Positions 5,893-7,581 of a stretch of 7,581 bases of DNA are shown here, piece after piece. A program made the position numbers and the translations under genes. Under the pieces are notes generated by a model. It made no database searches. It saw only the letters and a program-made list of their open reading frames with translations, and had not been told where the DNA came from. The first letter of the stretch is position 1; the number at the start of each line of letters is the position of its first letter. Source of the stretch: an uncultured Clostridia bacterium (GTDB lineage: Bacteria > Bacillota > Clostridia > Oscillospirales > CAG-272); assembly GCA_946404295.1 (NCBI GenBank), contig CAMJDE010000084.1:1-7581 (forward strand), given 5' to 3'.

Positions 5893-6798
5893 TCATTTTT
5901 TCGCCGTTTCTTCGGCGATCCGCGCCGCTTCCTCGGCGATCCGCGCTTCCTCTTCGGCGACCCGGACGACGTATCTCTTCTCTCTCAAAATACCGTCGAT
6001 AAAAAGGAAATAGACCGCGCAGAGCAGGAGCGCGACGATCGAGACGACCGAAACGGTGCTCCACTGCACCTCCGCCATGTGTGAGAAGGTGAACTTCCCG
6101 GTGTCGGGGTCCTGCAGATGCGCGGCGATCGCAGCCACGTCGAACATCAGGGCGCCGACCGTCACCAGCCGGATCGCGAACGAGAGGACCGAGTGCGAGG
6201 TCTTGCGCCGCGCCTCGGAGGGGAAGCGGCGGGGAATATCGTAGGAGAAATCAAGGATCGACCCGATGTAGAGCGTCGCGATCAAGAGAACGATCGTTTC
6301 GGGGATCATATAGGTCGCGTTGTAGACGATCGAAAAGCCGATCGCCGCGCTGCTCGAGATCGAGATCTCTTTCCAGACCGTCACACCCGAAATAAAGTGG
6401 CAGATGAAGCGAAGCCCCGAGACGAGCAGAGCGCCGTAAATGAGGGCGGTCGCCTGCGGTCTGTTTTTGCTGCGGAAGATCCCGCCCAACCCCGAAACGG
6501 CGAAGGCGATGATATAGTCGAGCAGGGCGACGGCAACGACCGACTGCCACCCGTGCACCCAACCGAACACCGAAAGACCGGTGAGCAGCTGCACGATCGA
6601 AAAGACCAGACCCGAACCCAGACCCCAGAGCGGACCGTTCCGATAGGCGACGATCAGGATCGGGAGCATCGAGGCGCAGGTGACCGATCCCCCATAGGGC
6701 AGTTCGGCGAGCTTGACGAGACTTAACACCGAGGCGAGGGCGACGAGAATCGCCGATTCGACAAGGCGACGGACGGGGGTTTGCGTGTTGGTTTGCAT
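5893..6798 (-). CDS. thiT: Thiamine ECF transporter substrate-binding subunit ThiT with C-terminal extension
   Basis: A 301-residue membrane protein that binds thiamine and delivers it through the shared energy-coupling factor module (EcfA/A'/T, not in this window). Six hydrophobic segments fill residues about 12-180. Family marks are LPYGGSVT (33-40), an A-x-x-x-A pair in the first helix (A16, A20) used for docking on EcfT, and H134-x3-G138-x3-W142 with N160, whose spacing fits the thiamine-binding His, Gly, Trp and Asn known from Lactococcus ThiT; the usual Tyr five residues before that Asn is Phe155. A TPP riboswitch upstream confirms the role. ThiT is normally about 180-200 residues; here residues about 205-270 add two more likely membrane segments, and 279-301 is a charged Ala/Glu/Arg heptad tail. 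The start at 6798 is chosen for AAGGAAGG 8 nt upstream. No terminator separates it from rnpB. Confidence 0.93.
   Translation of the reverse strand: MQTNTQTPVRRLVESAILVALASVLSLVKLAELPYGGSVTCASMLPILIVAYRNGPLWGLGSGLVFSIVQLLTGLSVFGWVHGWQSVVAVALLDYIIAFAVSGLGGIFRSKNRPQATALIYGALLVSGLRFICHFISGVTVWKEISISSSAAIGFSIVYNATYMIPETIVLLIATLYIGSILDFSYDIPRRFPSEARRKTSHSVLSFAIRLVTVGALMFDVAAIAAHLQDPDTGKFTFSHMAEVQWSTVSVVSIVALLLCAVYFLFIDGILREKRYVVRVAEEEARIAEEAARIAEETAKK
5902..5964 (-). repeat. 21-bp tandem repeat in the 3' end of thiT
   Basis: Three adjacent 21-bp units in the reading frame (5902-5922, 5923-5943, 5944-5964) encode RIAEETA, RIAEEAA and RVAEEEA (residues 293-299, 286-292 and 279-285). The first two units match at 19 of 21 bases, the third matches the second at 16 of 21. 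This indicates growth by duplication of a heptad-coding unit. Confidence 0.85.
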
Positions 6799-6806
6799 GT
6801 TGTGTT

Positions 6807-6814
6807 CCTTCCTT
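6807..6814 (-). promoter_or_regulatory. Ribosome binding site of thiT
   Basis: AAGGAAGG on the minus strand, 8 nt before the ATG at 6798. It lies just after the T-tract of the riboswitch terminator, so control is more likely at transcription than by hiding this site. It also excludes the in-frame GTG at 6843, which falls inside the terminator hairpin. Confidence 0.85.
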
Positions 6815-6816
6815 TG

Positions 6817-6852
6817 AAACAAAAGATACCGCACAGGATACACCCGTGCGGT
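6817..6852 (-). terminator. Riboswitch-controlled intrinsic terminator before thiT
   Basis: On the minus strand ACCGCACGGG (6843-6852) pairs with CCTGTGCGGT (6828-6837) over 10 positions (one G-T) around a TGTAT loop, followed by ATCTTTTGTTT. It stands between the TPP aptamer and the thiT RBS, the usual place for an expression platform. A possible competing helix is GTCGT/ACGAC (6874-6878 with 6854-6858), which would span the 3' strand of aptamer helix P1; it does not reach into the terminator stem, so the switch mechanism is not fully resolved. Confidence 0.8.
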
Positions 6853-6864
6853 AGTCGTTCAAAC

Positions 6865-6958
6865 GATCTCCCTACGACGGCATTATCCGTATCAGGTGAA
6901 GGGTTCGGATCGCTCCGTCTCAGCCGTGCGGGAAAACTCCCGTGTGGCACCCCTGATC
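6865..6958 (-). promoter_or_regulatory. TPP riboswitch (thi-box) aptamer
   Basis: Minus-strand order matches the thi-box: GGGGTGCC (6946-6953), a P3 arm with CGGGA/TCCCG, GGCTGAGA, then ACCCTT, ACCTGAT, CGGATAATGCCG (6878-6889) and CGTAGGGA (6869-6876). P1 is closed by GATC (6955-6958) with GATC (6865-6868). The aptamer binds thiamine pyrophosphate; with the downstream terminator it should switch thiT off when TPP is plentiful. Confidence 0.97.
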
Positions 6959-6983
6959 TGTATTCTGTTTCGGTTCAAGCGGT

Positions 6984-7012
6984 AGTATAGCACTTTCGTT
7001 TCCCCGTGTCAA
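6984..7012 (-). promoter_or_regulatory. Consensus promoter of the riboswitch-thiT transcript
   Basis: On the minus strand TTGACA (7007-7012), 17 bp, TATACT (6984-6989). Start expected near 6977, about 20 nt before the aptamer. The -35 lies in the loop of a 7-bp inverted repeat TTTCCCC/GGGGAAA (6999-7005/7013-7019), a possible regulator site. Confidence 0.9.
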
Positions 7013-7035
7013 GGGGAAAACGGCAGAAATCGCGG

Positions 7036-7581
7036 TTATTTTGCAAAAAACCGGAACGCCGAGACGATCCCGTAGGACGCCAGCGTCATAATCACCCCCG
7101 CCGTCAGCACGCCGAGGATCACCGCCGGGAGCGCGCGGCTCTTCTTCATTCCGAAGACCGCGGCGACGAGCGACCCCGTCCACGCCCCCGTTCCGGGCAG
7201 GGGGATCGCGACGAAGAGATACAGCCCGAGGAACGCGAGCGTCCCGGCGGCACCCCCGCCCTTTGCGGGCGTCGGTTCGGTCGCTTCGACGGCTTCTGCT
7301 TCGGGCGCGGCTTCGACCGCCTCGCCCGCGGCGAGCGGCGCCGTTTCGTCGGTGTTCCGCTTGTTCATCTTCTTCGCGCCCTTCTCCGCCTTCCGTTCGA
7401 GCCAGTCGACCAGACCGACGAGAATGTGATGCCTCCGCATAAAGCGAAAGAGGGCGGGAATGAACCAGAGGATAAAGGGGACCGGGAGCAGATTCCCGAT
7501 CACGGTCAGGGCGAACGCCCACCCGAAGGGCAGTTCGTGATAGGCGGCGTAGGGGATCGCGCCGCGCAGCTCAATGATCGG
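7036..7581 (-). CDS. Small multidrug export protein family (COG2426), 5'-truncated by the window edge
   Basis: The visible 181 residues run from the window edge to the TAA at 7036-7038; the N-terminal part lies beyond 7581. The fragment opens with ELRGAIPYAAYHELPFG and IGNLLPVPFIL and later has LFVAIPLPGTGAWTG, the hallmark segments of the Sm_multidrug_ex (PF06695) integral membrane family, followed by a final membrane helix. Despite the family name, its transport role is poorly established. Between the WLERKAEKGAKKM helix and the PLPGTG segment sits a roughly 41-residue Ala/Glu/Pro-rich low-complexity stretch (visible residues about 73-113, bases 7243-7365); family members as I know them join these parts directly. 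The gene ends 24 bp before the -35 of the thiT promoter, with no clear terminator between them, so some read-through into the thiT leader is possible. Confidence 0.88.
   Translation of the reverse strand, partial: PIIELRGAIPYAAYHELPFGWAFALTVIGNLLPVPFILWFIPALFRFMRRHHILVGLVDWLERKAEKGAKKMNKRNTDETAPLAAGEAVEAAPEAEAVEATEPTPAKGGGAAGTLAFLGLYLFVAIPLPGTGAWTGSLVAAVFGMKKSRALPAVILGVLTAGVIMTLASYGIVSAFRFFAK

Noticed and set aside
6118..6726. Plus-strand open frame of 202 codons
   Set aside because: It is antisense to thiT, strongly charged, and lacks family features, whereas the minus-strand product is a clear ThiT.
6799..6843. Upstream GTG start for thiT
   Set aside because: It falls inside the terminator hairpin and the added residues would be read from the terminator and RBS; AAGGAAGG serves the ATG at 6798.

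Overview
The window reads as a GC-rich chromosomal segment of a bacterium, most likely an anaerobic Bacillota/Clostridia lineage. The grounds are a thiamine ECF-transporter substrate subunit under a TPP riboswitch, a Thr/Ser-rich solute-binding lipoprotein of the type common in Clostridia, strong AGGAGG-like ribosome binding sites, and sigma-A-type promoters. The species cannot be read from the sequence.

Left part (1-5119, all on +): the C-terminal 95 residues of a secreted or polysaccharide-active protein, possibly heparinase II/III-like (1-288); an orphan ABC sugar-type solute-binding lipoprotein (372-2099) closed by a strong hairpin terminator (2154-2196); and a separate unit with its own promoter (2217-2245), a long structured leader, and an 891-residue alpha/beta-hydrolase-like protein with an Ig-like (Big_5) domain and a C-terminal beta-rich region (2444-5119). 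Together they suggest a glycan-uptake/degradation neighbourhood, although no permease or confirmed glycosidase lies inside the window.

Middle (5120-5467): a gene-free stretch unusually full of structure. It has an 11-bp inverted repeat around an internal hairpin, a 12-bp perfect palindrome, a perfect 14-bp stem-loop that probably serves as a bidirectional terminator, and a near-perfect 14-bp inverted repeat. Almost all of this is flanked by an exact 15-bp direct repeat whose right copy abuts the 3' end of rnpB. It may be a small dispersed repeat or mobile element.

Right part (5468-7581, all on -): rnpB (RNase P RNA) with a consensus promoter; thiT, preceded by a complete TPP riboswitch, an intrinsic terminator and its own consensus promoter; and the 3' part of a small multidrug-export family gene (Sm_multidrug_ex/COG2426) running off the right edge. 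Gaps are very short: each promoter -35 lies within about 25 bp of the preceding stop codon. ThiT would import thiamine when TPP is low and the riboswitch leaves the terminator unformed. The ThiT protein carries an unusual C-terminal extension of two predicted membrane segments and a heptad-repeat tail.
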